Below are positions 1 through 12,198 of a stretch of 64,000 bases of DNA, piece by piece. Position numbers and translations under genes: made by a program. Source of the stretch: Calliopsis andreniformis. Its lineage: Eukaryota; Arthropoda; Insecta; Hymenoptera; Andrenidae. How positions within the stretch are numbered: the stretch's first letter is position 1; every line of letters begins with the position of its first letter. The notes below the pieces were generated by a model. That model worked only from the letters and a program-made list of their open reading frames with translations, was not told the DNA's origin and made no database searches. The stretch is from contig NW_027480440.1 in assembly GCF_051401765.1 (NCBI RefSeq), positions 4,774,001 to 4,838,000 of the forward strand. Reading direction: 5' to 3'.

Positions 1-641
1 CAATCCCCAGTCCTCAATCTTCAATCCTCAATGCTCAATCCTCAATCCTCAATCCTCAATCCTCAGTCCTCAATCCTCAATCCTCAATCATCAATCCTCA
101 ATCCTCAACCGTCAGTCCTCGTCCTCAGTCCTCAACCCTCAGTAATCAATCCTCAAACCTCAATCCTCAACCGTCAGTCCTCGTCCTGAATCCTCAACCC
201 TCAATCCTCAATCCTCAATCTTCAATCATCAATACTCAATCTTCAATCCTCAATTCTCAATCCTCAATCTTCAATCCTCAATCCTTAATCCTCAATCTTC
301 AATCCTCAATCCTCAATCCTTAATCCTCAATCTTCAATCCTCAATCCCCAGCCCTCAATCCTCAATCTTCAATCCTCAATACTCAATCTTCAATTCTCAA
401 TCCGCAATCCTCAATCCTCAATCCTCAATCCTCAATCCTCAATCTTCAATCCTCAACCGTCAGTCCTCGTACTCAATCCTCAACCCTCAATCCTCAATCC
501 TCAATCTTCAATCATCAATACTCAATCTTCAATCCTCAATTCTCAATCCTCAATCTTCAATCCTCAATCCTCAATATTCAGCACACAACCATCAACCATC
601 AATCCTCAATACTCAACCATCAATCCTCAATTCTCAATACT

Positions 642-1033
642 CAATAGAATATCCTGAATTCTCATGATTCAATACTCAATCCACAATATTCAATAATCAA
701 AACTCAATCCTCAAACATCAATTCTCAACACTCCACCCTCAACACTCGGTCCTCTCTCTTCAATCCTCCATCGTCAATCCTCTATTAACAAGTGTCAATC
801 CTCAATCCTCAATCCTCAACCCTCAATCCTCAGGCCACAAACCTCAATTCCGAATCCTCAATCCTGAATGCTCAATCTTCATCCCACAGTCCGCAACAAT
901 CAATTGTCAATCCTCAATCCTCAATAGAGTATCCTCAATTCACAGTTATCAATACTCAATCCCCAATCTTCAATCTTCAAATCTCAATCCACAGACATCA
1001 ATTCTCATCACTCAATCCTCAACACTCAGTCCT
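642..1033 (+). repeat. A-B signature pair, 280-bp spacing
   Basis: The A signature starts at 642 with CAATAGA, carries GAATTCT (an EcoRI site) two heptamers later and CATGATT after that. The B signature starts at 922 with CAATAGA, then GTATCCT and CAATTCA. The two starts are exactly 280 bp (40 heptamers) apart. Both elements stay in 7-bp register throughout, so they are diverged heptamers and not inserted foreign DNA. Confidence 0.9.
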
Positions 1034-2167
1034 CAATCCTAAATCCTCAATCATCAATCTTCAATCCTCAATACTCAGTCTTCAATCCTCAATCCTCAAT
1101 CCTCAATCCTCAATCATCAATCCTCAATCTTCAATACTCAATCCTCAATCCTCAATCCTCAATCCTCAATACTCAATCTTCAATCCTCAATCCTCAATCC
1201 TCAATCCTCAATCCTCAATCCTCAATCCTCAGTCATCAATCCTCAATCCTCAATACTCAATCGTCAATACTCAATCGTCAATCCTCAGTCCTCACACTCA
1301 ATTCTCAATCCTCAATCCTCAATCCACAATCCTCAATCCTCAATCACCAACCTTCAATCCTCAATACTCAATCTTCAATCCACAATCCTCAATTCTGAAT
1401 CGTCAATCCTCATTCTTCAATCCTCAATACCCAACACTCAATCCTCAATCCTCAACCCTCAATCCTCAATACTCAATCTTCAATCCTCAATCCTCAATCC
1501 TCAATCCTCAATCCTCAATCCTCGGTAATCAATCCTCAATCCTCAATACACAATCGTCAATCTTCAACACTCAATCATCAACACTCAATCCTCAATCTTC
1601 AATCCTCAATCCCCAATACTCAATCTTCAATCCTCAATCCTCAATCCTCAATCCTCAATCCTCAATCTTCAATCCTCAATACTCAATCTTCAATTCTCAA
1701 TCCGCAATCCTCAATCCTCAATCCTCAATCCTCAATCCTCAATCTTCAATCCTCAACCGTCAGTCCTCGTACTCAATCCTCAACCCTCAATCCTCAATCC
1801 TCAATCTTCAATCATCGATACTCAATCTTCAATCCTCAGTTCTCAATCCTCAATCTTCAATCCTCAATCCTCAATATTCAGAACACAGCCATCAACCATC
1901 AATTCTCAATACTCAACCATCAATCCTCAATTCTCAATACTCAATAGAATATCCTGAATTCTCATGATTCAATACTCAATCCACAATATTCGATAATCAA
2001 ATCTCAATCCTCAAACATCAGTTCTCAACACTCCATCCTCAACACTCGGTCCTCTCTCTTCAATCCTCCTTCCTCAATCCTCTATCCATAAGTGTCAATC
2101 CTCAACCCTCAATCCTCAACCCTCAATCCTCAGGCCTCAAACCTCAATTCCGAATCCTCAATCCTGA

Positions 2168-2300
2168 ATGCTCAATCTTCAATCCTCCATACTCAATCTT
2201 CAATCCTCAATCTTCAATCCTCAATCCTCAATTCTCAATCCTCAACCGTCAATCCTCAATCCCCAATCCTCAATCTTCAATCCGCAGTCCTCAATCCTCA
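2168..2300 (+). repeat. B signature with core deleted (27 heptamers lost)
   Basis: The upstream B flank (GAATGCT then CAATCTT) is joined directly to the downstream B flank (CAATCCT, CCATACT). In the intact copy the matching CAATCTT-type heptamers start at 9514 and 9703, which are 189 bp or exactly 27 heptamers apart. The same deleted form occurs near 13,339, 15,686 and 18,274, each downstream of an A signature (1942, 13113, 15460, 18048). A single deletion followed by copying explains this more simply than four independent events. Confidence 0.8.
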
Positions 2301-2529
2301 ATCCTAGATCCTCAATCCCCAATCCTCAATCCTTAATCCTCAATCTTCAATCCTCAATCCCCAGTCCTCAATCTTCAATCCTCAATGCTCAATCCTCAAT
2401 CCTCAATCCTCAGTCCTCAATCCTCAATCCTCAATCCTCAATCATCAATCCTCAATCTTCGATACTCAATCCTCAACCCTCAATCCTCAATCCTCAATAC
2501 TCAAACATCAATCCTCAACTCCCAATACT

Positions 2530-2600
2530 CAATAGAATATCCTGAATTCTCCGTATTCAATACTCAAACCTCAATCCTCAACCATCAGCCCTCATCCTCC
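2530..2600 (+). repeat. C-family signature (type example)
   Basis: CAATAGA, ATATCCT and GAATTCT open the element as in family A, but the fourth heptamer is of CAGTATT type and the sixth is CAAACCT. From there it continues into CAACCAT/CAACCCT, CAGCCCT and a six-base CATCCT unit. It reads as a fusion of the left part of the signature with the separate six-base-unit block. Other copies start at 3850 (CAATAGC), 4317, 5524, 6187, 6864, 7518, 8523, 19528, 25308, 25782, 26173, 27583 and 28644. Confidence 0.75.
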
Positions 2601-2740
2601 ACCCTCAATCCTCAATCCTCAAGCCTCAATCTTCAATCCTCAATACTCAATCTTCGATCCTCAATCCTCAACCCACAATCCTCAATCCTCAATCCTCAAT
2701 CCTCAGCCCTCAATCCTCATTCCTCAAACCTCAATCCTCA

Positions 2741-2765
2741 ACCGTCAGTCCTCATCCTCAATTCT
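2741..2765 (+). repeat. Six-base unit block (register-shifting marker)
   Basis: After CAACCGT and CAGTCCT comes CATCCT, a unit one base short, and then heptamers resume. The same one-base loss, as CATCCT or CGTCCT, recurs at many places in both domains (for example near 118, 3740, 4105, 5020, 13,639, 35,860 and 60,670). It shifts reading frame by one, so translated frames show serine runs or a VLIL/ALIL break there. It is a good landmark because heptamer length is otherwise kept. Confidence 0.75.
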
Positions 2766-5700
2766 CAATTCTCAATCCTCAATCCTCAATTTTCAATCTT
2801 CAATCCTCAATAATCAATCTCCAATTCTAGATCCTCAATCCCCAATACTCGATCGTTAATCCTCAATCTTCAATCCTCAATCCCCAGTCCTCAATCCTCA
2901 ATACTCAATCTTCAATCCTTAATCCTCAGTCCTCAAACCTCAATTCCGAATCCTCAATCATGAATGCTCAATCTTCATCCCTCAGTCCGCAACAATCAGT
3001 TGTCAATCCTCAATCCTCAATAGAATATCCTCAATTCACAGTTTTCAATACTCAATCCTCAATCTTCAATCTTCATGTCTCCATCCACAAACATCGATTC
3101 TCATCACTCAACCCTCAACACTCAGTCCTCAATCTTCAATCCTCGATCCTCAATACTCAATCCTCAATCCTCAATAGTCAATCTCCAATCCTAGATCCTC
3201 AATCCCCAATCCTTAATTCTTAATCCTCAATCTTCAATCCTCAATGCTCAATTCTCAATCCTCAGTAATCAATCCTCAATCCTCAATCCTCAATTCCCAA
3301 TCCTCAATCTTCAATCCTCAATCCTCAATCCTCAATCCTCAAGCCTCAATCCTCAATCCTCAATCTTCAATCCTGAATACTCAGTCTTCAATCCTCAATA
3401 CTCAATCTTCAATCATCAACCCTCAATCCTCAATCCACAATCCACAATCCTCAATCCTCAATCACCAACCTTCAATCCTCAATACTCAATCTTCAATCCC
3501 CAATCCTCAATCCTGAATCGTCAATCCTCATTCTTCAATCCTCAATACCCAATCCTCAATCCTCAATCCTCAATCCTCAATCCTCAATACTCAGTATTCA
3601 ATCCTCAATCCTCAATACTCAATCCTCAATCCTCAATCCTCAGTCATCAATCCTCAATCCTCAATACAAAATCGTCAATCCTCAGTCCTCAATTCTCAAT
3701 CCTCAATCCTCGTTCCTCAAACCTCAATCCTCAACCCTCAGTCCTCATCCTCAATTCTCAATCCTCAATCCTCAAACCTCAATCTTCAATCCTCAATTCT
3801 CAATCCTCAATCCTCAATACTCAACCATCAAACCTCAATTCTCAATACTCAATAGCATATCCTGAATTCTCAGTATTCAATACTCAAACCTCAATCCTCA
3901 ACCCTCAGCCCTCACCCTCCATCCTCAATCCTCAATCCTCAAACCTCAATATTCAATCCTCAATACCCAATCTTTGATTCTCAGTTCTCAATCCTCAATC
4001 CTCAATCCCCAATCCTCAATCTTCAATCCTCAATCCTCAATCCTCAATCCTCAATCCTCAATTGTCTATCCTCAGTCCTCGTTCCTCAAACCTCAATCCT
4101 CAACCCTCAGTCCTCATCCTCAATTCTAAATTCCCAATCCTCAAACCTCAATCCTCAATCCTCAATACTCAATCCTCAATCTTCAACACTCAATCCTCAA
4201 TCCTCAATCCTCAATCCTCAATCATCAATCCTCAATCTTCGATACTCAATCCTCAATCCTCAATCCTCAATCCTCAATCCTCAATACTCAACCATCAATC
4301 CTCAATTCCCAATACTCAATAGAATATCCAGGATTCTCAGTAATCAATACTCAAACCTCAATACTCAACCATCAGCCCTCATCCTCCATCCTCAATCCTC
4401 AATCCTCAAACCTCAATCTTCAATCCTCAATAGAATATCCTCAATTCACAGTTTTCAATACTATATCCCCAATCTTCAATCTTCAAATCTCAATCCACAG
4501 ACATTAATTCTCATCACTCAACCCTCAACACTCAGTCCTCAATCTTCAATCCTCAATCCTCAATCCTCAATCTTCAATCCTCCATACTCAATCTTCAATC
4601 CTCAATCCTCAATTATCAATCCTCAATCCTTAATTCTCAGTCATCAATCCTCAATCTTCACTACTCAATCCTCAATCCTCAGTCCTCAATTCTCAATCCT
4701 CAATCCTCGTTCCTCAAACCTCAATCCTCAACCCTCAGCCCTCATCCTCCATCCTCAATCCTCAATCCTCAAACCTCAATCTTCAATCCTCAATACTCAA
4801 TCTTCGATTCTCAATTCCCAATCCTCAATCCTCAATCCTCAATCCTCAATTCTCAATCCTCAGTCCTCGTTCCTCAAACCTCAATCCTCAACCCTCAGTC
4901 CTCATCCTCAATTCTAAATTCTCAATCCTCAATGCTCAATCCCCATTCCTCAATCCTCAGTCATCAGTCCTCAATCCTCAATCCTCAAACCTCAATCCTC
5001 AACCGTCAGTCCTCGTCCTCAAACCTCAGTCCCGAATCCTCAATCCTGAATCGTCAATCTTCAGCCCTCAGTCCTCAACAATCATTTGTCAATCCTCAGT
5101 CCTCATTAGAATATCCTCAATTCACAGTTTTCAATACTCAATCCCCAATCTTCAATCTTCAAATCTGAATCCACAGACATCAGTTCTCATCACTCAACCC
5201 TCAACACTCAGTCCTCAATCATCAATCCTCAATCCTCAATCCTCAATCTTCAATCCTCAATGCTCAATCCTCAATCCTCAACCCTCAGTCATCAGTCCGC
5301 AATCCTCAATCCTCAAACCTCAATCCTAAACCGTCAATCCTCAATACTCAATCATCAATCCTCAATCCTCAATCCTCAGTCATCAGTCCTCAATCTTCAA
5401 TACTCAATCCTCAACCCTCAATACTCAATCTTCAATCTTCCACCCTCAATCTTCAATACTCAATCCTCAATCCTCAATCCTCAATCCTCAATACTCGACC
5501 ATCAAACCTCAATTCTAAATACTCAATAGAATATACTGAATTCTCCGGATTCAATACTCAAACCTCAATCCTCAGCCCTCAGCCCTCATCCTCCATTCTC
5601 AATCCTCAATCCTCAATCCTCAATCTTCAATCCTCAATAATCAACATCCAATCCTAGATCCTCAAGAACCAATCCTCAATCCTTAATCCACAATCTTCAA

Positions 5701-7183
5701 TCCTCAATCCACAGTCCTCGATCTTCAATCCTCAATGCTCAATCCTCAATCCTCAACCCTCAGTCATCAGTCCGCAATCCTCAATCCTCAAACCTCAATC
5801 CTAAACCGTCAGTCCTCATCCTCAGTCCTCACCCCTCAATCCTCAATACTCAATCTTCAATCATCAATACTCAATCTTCAATCCTCAATCCTCAATCTTC
5901 AATCCTCAGTCCTCAATCCTCAATCCTCAATCCTCAATCCTCAATCATCAATCCTCAATCTTCAACACTCAATCATCAACCCTCAATCCTCAATCTTCAA
6001 TCCTCAATCCTCAATCCTCGATCCTCAATCCTCAATCCTCAACCATCAATCCTCAATCCTCAACACTTAATCCTCAATCCTGAATCCTCAATCCTCAATC
6101 ATCAATCCTCAATCTTCAATACTCAATCCTCAATCCTCAATCCTCAATCCTCAATACTCAACCATCAATACTCAATTCCCAATACTCAATAGAATATCCT
6201 GAATTCTCAGTATTCAATACTCAAACCTCAATCCTCAAACATCAGCCCCTCATCCTCCATCCTCAATCCTCAATCCCCAATCCTCAATCTTCAATCCTCA
6301 ATCCTCAATCCTCAATCATCAATACTCAATGTTCAACCCTCAATACTCATACTTCAATCCTCAGTCCTCAGTCCTCAAATCTCAATCCTCAATAGTCAAT
6401 CTCCAATCCTAGATCCTCAATCCCCAATCCTCAATCCTTAATACTCAATCTTCAATCCTCAATCCTCAGTCCTCAATCCTCGATTATCAAACCTCAATCC
6501 TCAATCATCAACCTTCAATCCTCAATACTCAATCTTCAATCCTCAATACTCAACACTGAATCGTCAATCCTCATTCTTCAATCCTCAATACCCAATCCTC
6601 AATCCTCAATCCTCAATCCTCCATCCTCAATCCTCAATCCTCAATCCTCAATCCTCAGTCAAAATCCTCAATCTTCAATACTCAATCGTCAATCCTCAGT
6701 CCTCAATTCTCAATCCTCAATCCTCGTTCCTCAAACCTCAATTCTCAACCCTCAGTCCTCATCCTCAATTCTCAATTCTCAATCCTCAAACCTCAATCTT
6801 CAATCCTCAATACTCAATGCTCAATCCTCAATACTCAACCATCAATCCTCAATTCTCAATACTAAACAGAATATCCTGATTTCTCAGTATTCAATACTCA
6901 AACCTCAATCCTCAACCCTCAGCCCTCATCCTCCATCCTCAATCCTCAATCCTCAAACCTCAATCTTCAATCCTCAATACTCAATCTTCGATACTCAATC
7001 CTCAATCCTCAATCCTCAATCCCCAATCCTCAATCTTCAATCCTCAATCCTCAATCCTCAATCCTCAATTCTCAATCCTCAATCCTCAGTCCTCAGTCCT
7101 CAAACCTCAATCCTCAACCCTCAGACATCATCCTCAATCCTCAATCCTCGTTCCTCAATCCTCAATCCTCAATCCTCAATCCT

Positions 7184-7260
7184 CAATAGTCAATCTCCAA
7201 TCCTAGATCCTCAATCCCCAATCCTCAATCCTTAATCCTCAGTCTTCAATCCTCAATCCT
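7184..7260 (+). repeat. AGATCCT marker block (type example)
   Basis: A fixed order of CAATAGT, CAATCTC, CAATCCT, AGATCCT and CAATCCC, followed shortly by TAATCCT, recurs more than 20 times between 2.8 and 33.8 kb (for example near 3177, 6400, 7643, 16,316, 19,086, 21,291, 22,138, 27,113, 27,903, 28,008, 29,887 and 30,745). I did not see it in the M/N domain. It keeps 7-bp register and works as a second marker for the left domain. Confidence 0.8.
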
Positions 7261-9282
7261 CAATTCTCAATCCTCAATACTCAATACTCAGTCCTCAATC
7301 CTCAATCCCCAATCCTCAATCTTCAATCCTCAATCCTCAATCCTCAAGCCTCAATCCTCAATCCTCAATTTCAATCCTCGTTCGTCAAACCTCAATCCTC
7401 AACCCTCAGTCCTCAATATCAATTCTCAATCCTCAATCCTCAAACCTCAATCTTCAATCCTCAATACTCAATCCTCAACCCTCGATACTCAATCATCAAT
7501 CCTCAGTTCTCAATACTCAATAGAATATCTTGAATTCTCAGTATTCAATACTCAAACCTCAAACCTCAATCCTCAACCCTCAGCCATCATCCTCAATCCT
7601 CAATCCTCGTTCCTCAATCCTCAATCCTCAATCCTCAATCCTCAATAGTCAATCTCCAATCCTAGATCCTCAATCCCCAATCCTCAATCCTTAATCCTCA
7701 GTCTTCAATCCTCAATCCTCAATCCTCAATCCACAATCATCAATACTCTATCTTCAATCCTCAATCCTCAATCCCCAATCCTCAATCCTCAATCATCAGT
7801 CATGAATACACAATCTTCAATACTGAATCCTCAATCCTCAATCCTCAATCCTCAATCCTCAATCCTCAATCCTCATTCCTCAAACCTCAATCCTCAACCC
7901 TCAGTCCTCATCCTCAATTCTCAATTCTCAATCCTCAATCCTCAATCCTCAATCTTCAATCCTCAATCCCCTGTCCTCAATCTTCAATCCTCAATGCTCA
8001 ATCCCCATTCCTCAATCCTCAGTCATCAGTCCTCAATCCTCAATCCTCAAACCTCAATCCTCAACCGTCAGTCATCGTCCTCAAACCTCAGTCCCGAATC
8101 CTCAATCCTGAATCGTCAATCTTCAGCCCTCAGTCCTCAACAATCATTTGTCAATCCTCAGTCCTCATTAGAATATCCTCAATTCGCAGTTTTCGAGACT
8201 CAATCCCCAATCTTCAATCTTCAAATCTGAATCCACAGACATCAATTCTCATCACTCAACCCTCAACACTCAGTCCTCAATCATCAATCCTCAATCCTCA
8301 ATCCTCAATCTTCAATCCTCCATACTCAATCGTCAATACTCAATACTCAATCATCAATCCTCAATCCTCAATCCTCAGTCATCAGTCCTCAATCTTCAAT
8401 ACTCAATCCTCAACCCTCAATACTCAATCTTCAATCATCCATCCTCAATCTTCAATACTCAATCCTCAATCCTCAATCCTCAATCCTCAATACTCGACCA
8501 TCAAACCTCAATTCTAAATACTCAATAGAATATACTGAATTCTCAGGATTCAATACTCAAACCTCAATCCTCAGCCCGCAGCCCTCATCCCCCATTCTCA
8601 ATCCTCAATCCTCAATCCTCAATCTTCAATCCTCAATAATCAACATTCAATCCTTGATCCTCAAGGACCAATCCTCAATCCTTAATCCTCAATCTTCAAT
8701 CCTCAATCCACAGTCCTCGATCTTCAATCCTCAATGCTCAATCCTCAATCCTCAACCCTCAGTCATCAGTCCGCAATCCTCAATCCTCAAACCTCAATCC
8801 TCAATCCTCAGTCCTCAATCCTCAGTCATCAATCCTCAATCTTCAATACCCAATCCTCAATCCTCAATCCTCAATCCTCAATCCTCAATCCTCATTCCTC
8901 AAACCCCAATCCTCAACCCTCAGTCCTCATCCTCCGTCATCAATCCTCAATTATCAATCCTCAATCTTCAATCCTCAATACTCAACCTTCGGTTCTCAAT
9001 CCTCAGTCCTCAAACCTCAAACCTCAATCCTCAGTCATGAATACTCCATCTTCAATAATCAATACACAATCCTCGATCCTCAATCCTCAATCCTCATTCC
9101 TCAAACCTCAATCCTCAACCCTCAGTCCTCATCCTCAATTCCCAATTCTCAATCCTCAATCCTCAATACTCAATCTTCAATCCTCAATAATCAATCTTCA
9201 ATCCTCAATCCCCAATACTCAGCACACAACCATCAACCATCAATTCTCAATACTCAACCATCAATCCTCAATTCTCAATACT

Positions 9283-9674
9283 CAATAGAATATCCTGAAT
9301 TCTCATGATTCAATACTCAATCCGCAATATTCAATAATCAAATCTCAATCCTCAAACATCAATTCTCAACACTCCATCCTCAACACTCGGTCCTCTCTCT
9401 TCAATCCTCCATCCTCAATCCTCTATCCACAAGTGTCAATCCTCAATCCTCAATCCTCAACCCCCAATCCTCAGGCCTCAAACCTCTATTCCGAATCCTC
9501 AATCCTGAATGCTCGATCTTCATCCCACAGTCCGCAACAATCAATTGTCAATCCTCAATCCTCAATAGAGTATCCTCAATTCACAGTTATCAATACTCAA
9601 TCCCCAATCTTCAATCTTCAAATCTCAATCCACAGACATCAATTCTCATCACTCAATCCTCAACACTCAGTCCT
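9283..9674 (+). repeat. A-B signature pair, 280-bp spacing
   Basis: A starts at 9283 and B at 9563. The B copy is intact and is the reference for the 27-heptamer deletion: its upstream CGATCTT begins at 9514 and the matching downstream CAATCTT at 9703. B carries CAATTGT three heptamers before CAATAGA, giving an MfeI-type hexamer in most B copies. Confidence 0.9.
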
Positions 9675-10072
9675 CAATCTTCAATCCTCAATCCTCAATC
9701 CACAATCTTCAATCCTCCATACTCAATCTTCAATCCTCAATCTTCAATCCTCAATCCTCAATCCTCAATCCTCAATCGTCAATCCTCAATCCCCAATCCT
9801 CAATCTTCAATCCGCAGTCCTCAATCCTCAATCCTAGATCCTCAATCCCCAATCCTCAATCCTTAATCCTCAATCTTCAATCCTCAATCCCCAGTCCTCA
9901 ATCTTCAATCCTCAATGCTCAATCCTCAATCCTCAATCCTCAGTCCTCAATCCTCAATCCTCAATCATCAATCCTCAATCCTCAACCGTCAGTCCTCGTC
10001 CTCAGTCCTCAACCCTCAGTAATCAATCCTCAAACCTCAATCCTCAACCCTCAACCCCCAATTCTCAATACT

Positions 10073-10184
10073 CAATAGAATATCCTGAATTCTCATGGTT
10101 CAATGCTCAATCCCCAATCATCAATCTTCAAATCTCAATCCACAAACATCAATTCCCATCACTCAACCCTCAACACTCAGTTCT
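10073..10184 (+). repeat. A/B hybrid signature
   Basis: The left part is A-like (GAATTCT, then CATGGTT). From about the fifth heptamer it becomes B-like (CAATCCC, CAATCAT, CAATCTT, CATCACT, CAACCCT). A matching hybrid lies at 18676, and flanking sequence is shared at offset 8,603, so the hybrid was made once and then copied. Confidence 0.75.
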
Positions 10185-10834
10185 GAATCTTCAATCCTCA
10201 ATCCTCAATCCTCAGTCTTCAATCATCAATACTCAACCTTCAATCCTCAATCCTCAATTCTCAATCCGCAATCCTCAATCCTCAATCGTCAATCCTCAAT
10301 CCCCAATCCTCAATCTTCAAACCTCAATCCTCAATCCTCGATACTCAATCCTCAATCTTCAATCCTCAATACTCAATCTTCAATCCTCAATCCTAAAACC
10401 TCAAACCTTAATCCTCAATCCTCAATCCTCAATCCTCAATCCTCAATCTTCAATCGCCAATACTCAATCTTCAGTACTCAATCCTCAATCCTCAATCCTC
10501 AATTCTCAATCCTCAATCCTCAATCCTCAGACCTCAAGCATCAATAGTTAACCGTCAGAACTCGTCCTCAATCCACAACCCTCAATCCTAAATCCTCAAT
10601 CTTCAATCATCAATATTCAATCTGCAATCCTCAATACTCAATGCTCAATGCTCAATCCTCAATCCTCAATGTTCAATCCTCAATACCCAATCCTCAATCT
10701 TCAATCCTCAATCCTCAATCCTCAATCCTCAGTCCTCAATTCTCAGTCCTCAAACCTCTATCCTGAATCCTCAATCCTGAATCCTCAATCTTCAGCCCTA
10801 GGTCCTCAACAATCAGTTGTCAATCCTGAATCCT

Positions 10835-11226
10835 CAATAGAACATCCCCAATTCACAGTTTTCAATACACAATACTCAAACTGCAATCTTCAAATCAATA
10901 TCCACAAACATCAATTCTCAACACTCAATCCTCAACACTCGGTCCTCTCTCTTCAATCCTCCATCCTCAATCCTCTATCCACAAGTGTCAATCCTCAATC
11001 CTCAATCCTCAACCCCCAATCCTCAGGCCTCAAACCTCTATTCCGAATCCTCAATCCTGAATGCTCGATCTTCATCCCACAGTCCGCAACAATCAATTGT
11101 CAATCCTCAATCCTCAATAGAGTATCCTCAATTCACAGTTATCAATACTCAATCCCCAATCTTCAATCTTCAAATCTCAATCCACAGACATCAATTCTCA
11201 TCACTCAATCCTCAACACTCAGTCCT
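10835..11226 (+). repeat. N/A hybrid signature followed by B at 280 bp
   Basis: The element at 10835 is N-like on its left (CAATTCA, CAGTTTT, CAAACTG) and A-like on its right (CAACACT, CAATCCT, CAACACT, CGGTCCT, CTCTCTT). The B signature then starts at 11115, exactly 280 bp after it. The A-type right half therefore kept its normal distance to B, which is expected if exchange took place at matching positions inside two aligned signatures. Confidence 0.8.
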
Positions 11227-12198
11227 CAATCTTCAATCCTCAATCCTCAATCCACAATCTTCAATCCTCCATACTCAATCTTCAATCCTCAATCATCAAT
11301 CCTCAATCCTCAATTCTCAATCCGCAATCCTCAATCCTCAATCGTCAATCCTCAATCCCCAATCCTCAATCTTCAATCCTCAATCCTCAATCCTCGATAC
11401 TCAATCCTCAATCTTCAATCCTCGATACTCAATCTTCAATCCTCAATCCTAAAACCTCAAACCTTAATCCTCAATCCTCAATCCTCAATCCTCAATCCTC
11501 AACCTTCAATCGCCAATACTCAATCTTCAGTACTCAATCCTCAATCCTCAATCCTCAATTCTCAATCCTCAATCCTCAATCCTCAGACCTCAAGCATCAA
11601 TAGTTAACCCTCAGACCTCGTCCTCAATCCACAACCCTCAATCCTCAATCCTCAATCTTCAGTCATCAATATTCAATCTTCAATCCTCAATACTCAATAC
11701 TCAATGCTCAATCCTCAATCCTCAATCCTCAATCTTCAATTCTCAATACTCAATCTTCAATCCTCAATCCTCAGTCCTCAAACCTCAATTCTGAATCCAA
11801 AATCCTGAATCCTCAATCTTCAGCTCTCAGTCCTCAACAATCTGTTGTCAATCCTCAATCCTCAAAAGAATATCCTCAATTAACAGTTTTCAATACTCAA
11901 TACTCAATCTGCAATCTTCCAACCTCTACCCACAAACATCAATTCTCATCACTCAACCTTCAACACTCAGTCCTCAATCTACAATCCTCAATCCTCAATC
12001 ATCAACCTTCAATCCTCAATACTCAATCTTCAATACTCAATCCTCAATCCTCAATCCTCAATCCTCATTCTTCAAACCTCAATACCCAATCCTCAATCTT
12101 CAATCCTCAATCCTCCATCCTCAATTCTCAATCCCCAATCCTCAGTCCTCAGTCCTCAAACCTCAACCCTCAACCCTCAGCCCTCATCCTCAATCCTC

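Larger units (their letters stand above)
1..2440 (+). repeat. Left segment: A-B unit plus B-deleted A unit
   Basis: This block holds an A signature at 642, a B signature at 922 and a second A at 1942. The second A is followed by a B flank whose core is missing (around 2168). The interval 1-3,565 recurs at 13,526-16,706 with offset 13,525, dropping to 13,518 and then 13,141 after losses. The part from about 1,035 to 2,440 also recurs at about 12,199-13,620 (offset about 11,171), and the part from about 1,460 to 2,460 at 17,570-18,560 (offset 16,106). It is therefore a high-copy module of the left domain. Long + strand open frames here (for example 792-1967, opening with GTG) are repeat artefacts. 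Confidence 0.85.
2420..3795 (+). repeat. Segmental duplicate of 19,418-20,793 (offset 16,998)
   Basis: Landmarks keep a constant offset of 16,998 bp: the C signature 2530 matches 19528, the B signature 3018 matches 20016, and the CAGTCAT heptamer 3641 matches 20639. The frames opening at 3244 and 20242 translate identically over 90 codons, so no frame-changing indel separates the copies there. Similarity ends at about 3,795, where the left copy passes to a CAATTCT heptamer and the other continues with CAATCCT. Edges are approximate. Confidence 0.85.
2441..9150 (+). repeat. C-rich domain of the array
   Basis: C signatures start at 2530, 3850, 4317, 5524, 6187, 6864, 7518 and 8523, and B signatures at 3018, 4428, 5104 and 8166. 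The three intervals between 5524 and 7518 are 663, 677 and 654 bp, giving a loose unit of about 0.66 kb. C elements share the first five heptamers of the signature, then pass into the CAAACCT...CAGCCCT block that contains a six-base unit. The interval from about 3,700 to 8,550 recurs at 25,160-28,540 with internal losses. A marker block containing AGATCCT recurs near 2810, 3177, 5645, 6400, 7184 and 7643. No gene is present. Confidence 0.85.
9151..12198 (+). repeat. A-B units with hybrid signatures
   Basis: The block carries A at 9283, B at 9563, an A/B hybrid at 10073, an N/A hybrid at 10835, B at 11115 and an N-like signature at 11863. Two internal duplications are visible: about 9,380-9,740 matches 10,930-11,290 (offset 1,552), and about 10,265-10,690 matches 11,321-11,746 (offset 1,056). 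Frames opening at 9433 and 10985 translate identically over the first 90 or so codons. No gene is present. Confidence 0.82.

Noticed and set aside
650..660. ATATCCTGAATTCTCATG region as a TATA-type promoter or heat-shock element
   Set aside because: The AT-rich core is only part of the signature, lacks a consensus TATA box or properly spaced nGAAn units, and no gene lies downstream.
642..690. Signature as a transposon or SINE insertion in the satellite
   Set aside because: There is no target-site duplication, tail or terminal repeat, and the element keeps the 7-bp register with gapless alignment between families.
906..912. CAATTG palindrome with flanks as an operator or inverted repeat
   Set aside because: The symmetry is limited to the six-base core; the flanking heptamers are direct repeats, not inverted ones.
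792..1967. Long open frame of 391 codons with an Asn/Gln/Ser-rich SILNPQS repeat, as a possible amyloid or surface protein
   Set aside because: The heptamer is stop-free in all three + frames, so such frames arise automatically. It opens with GTG, overlapping frames encode the same peptide, and no start context or domain is present.
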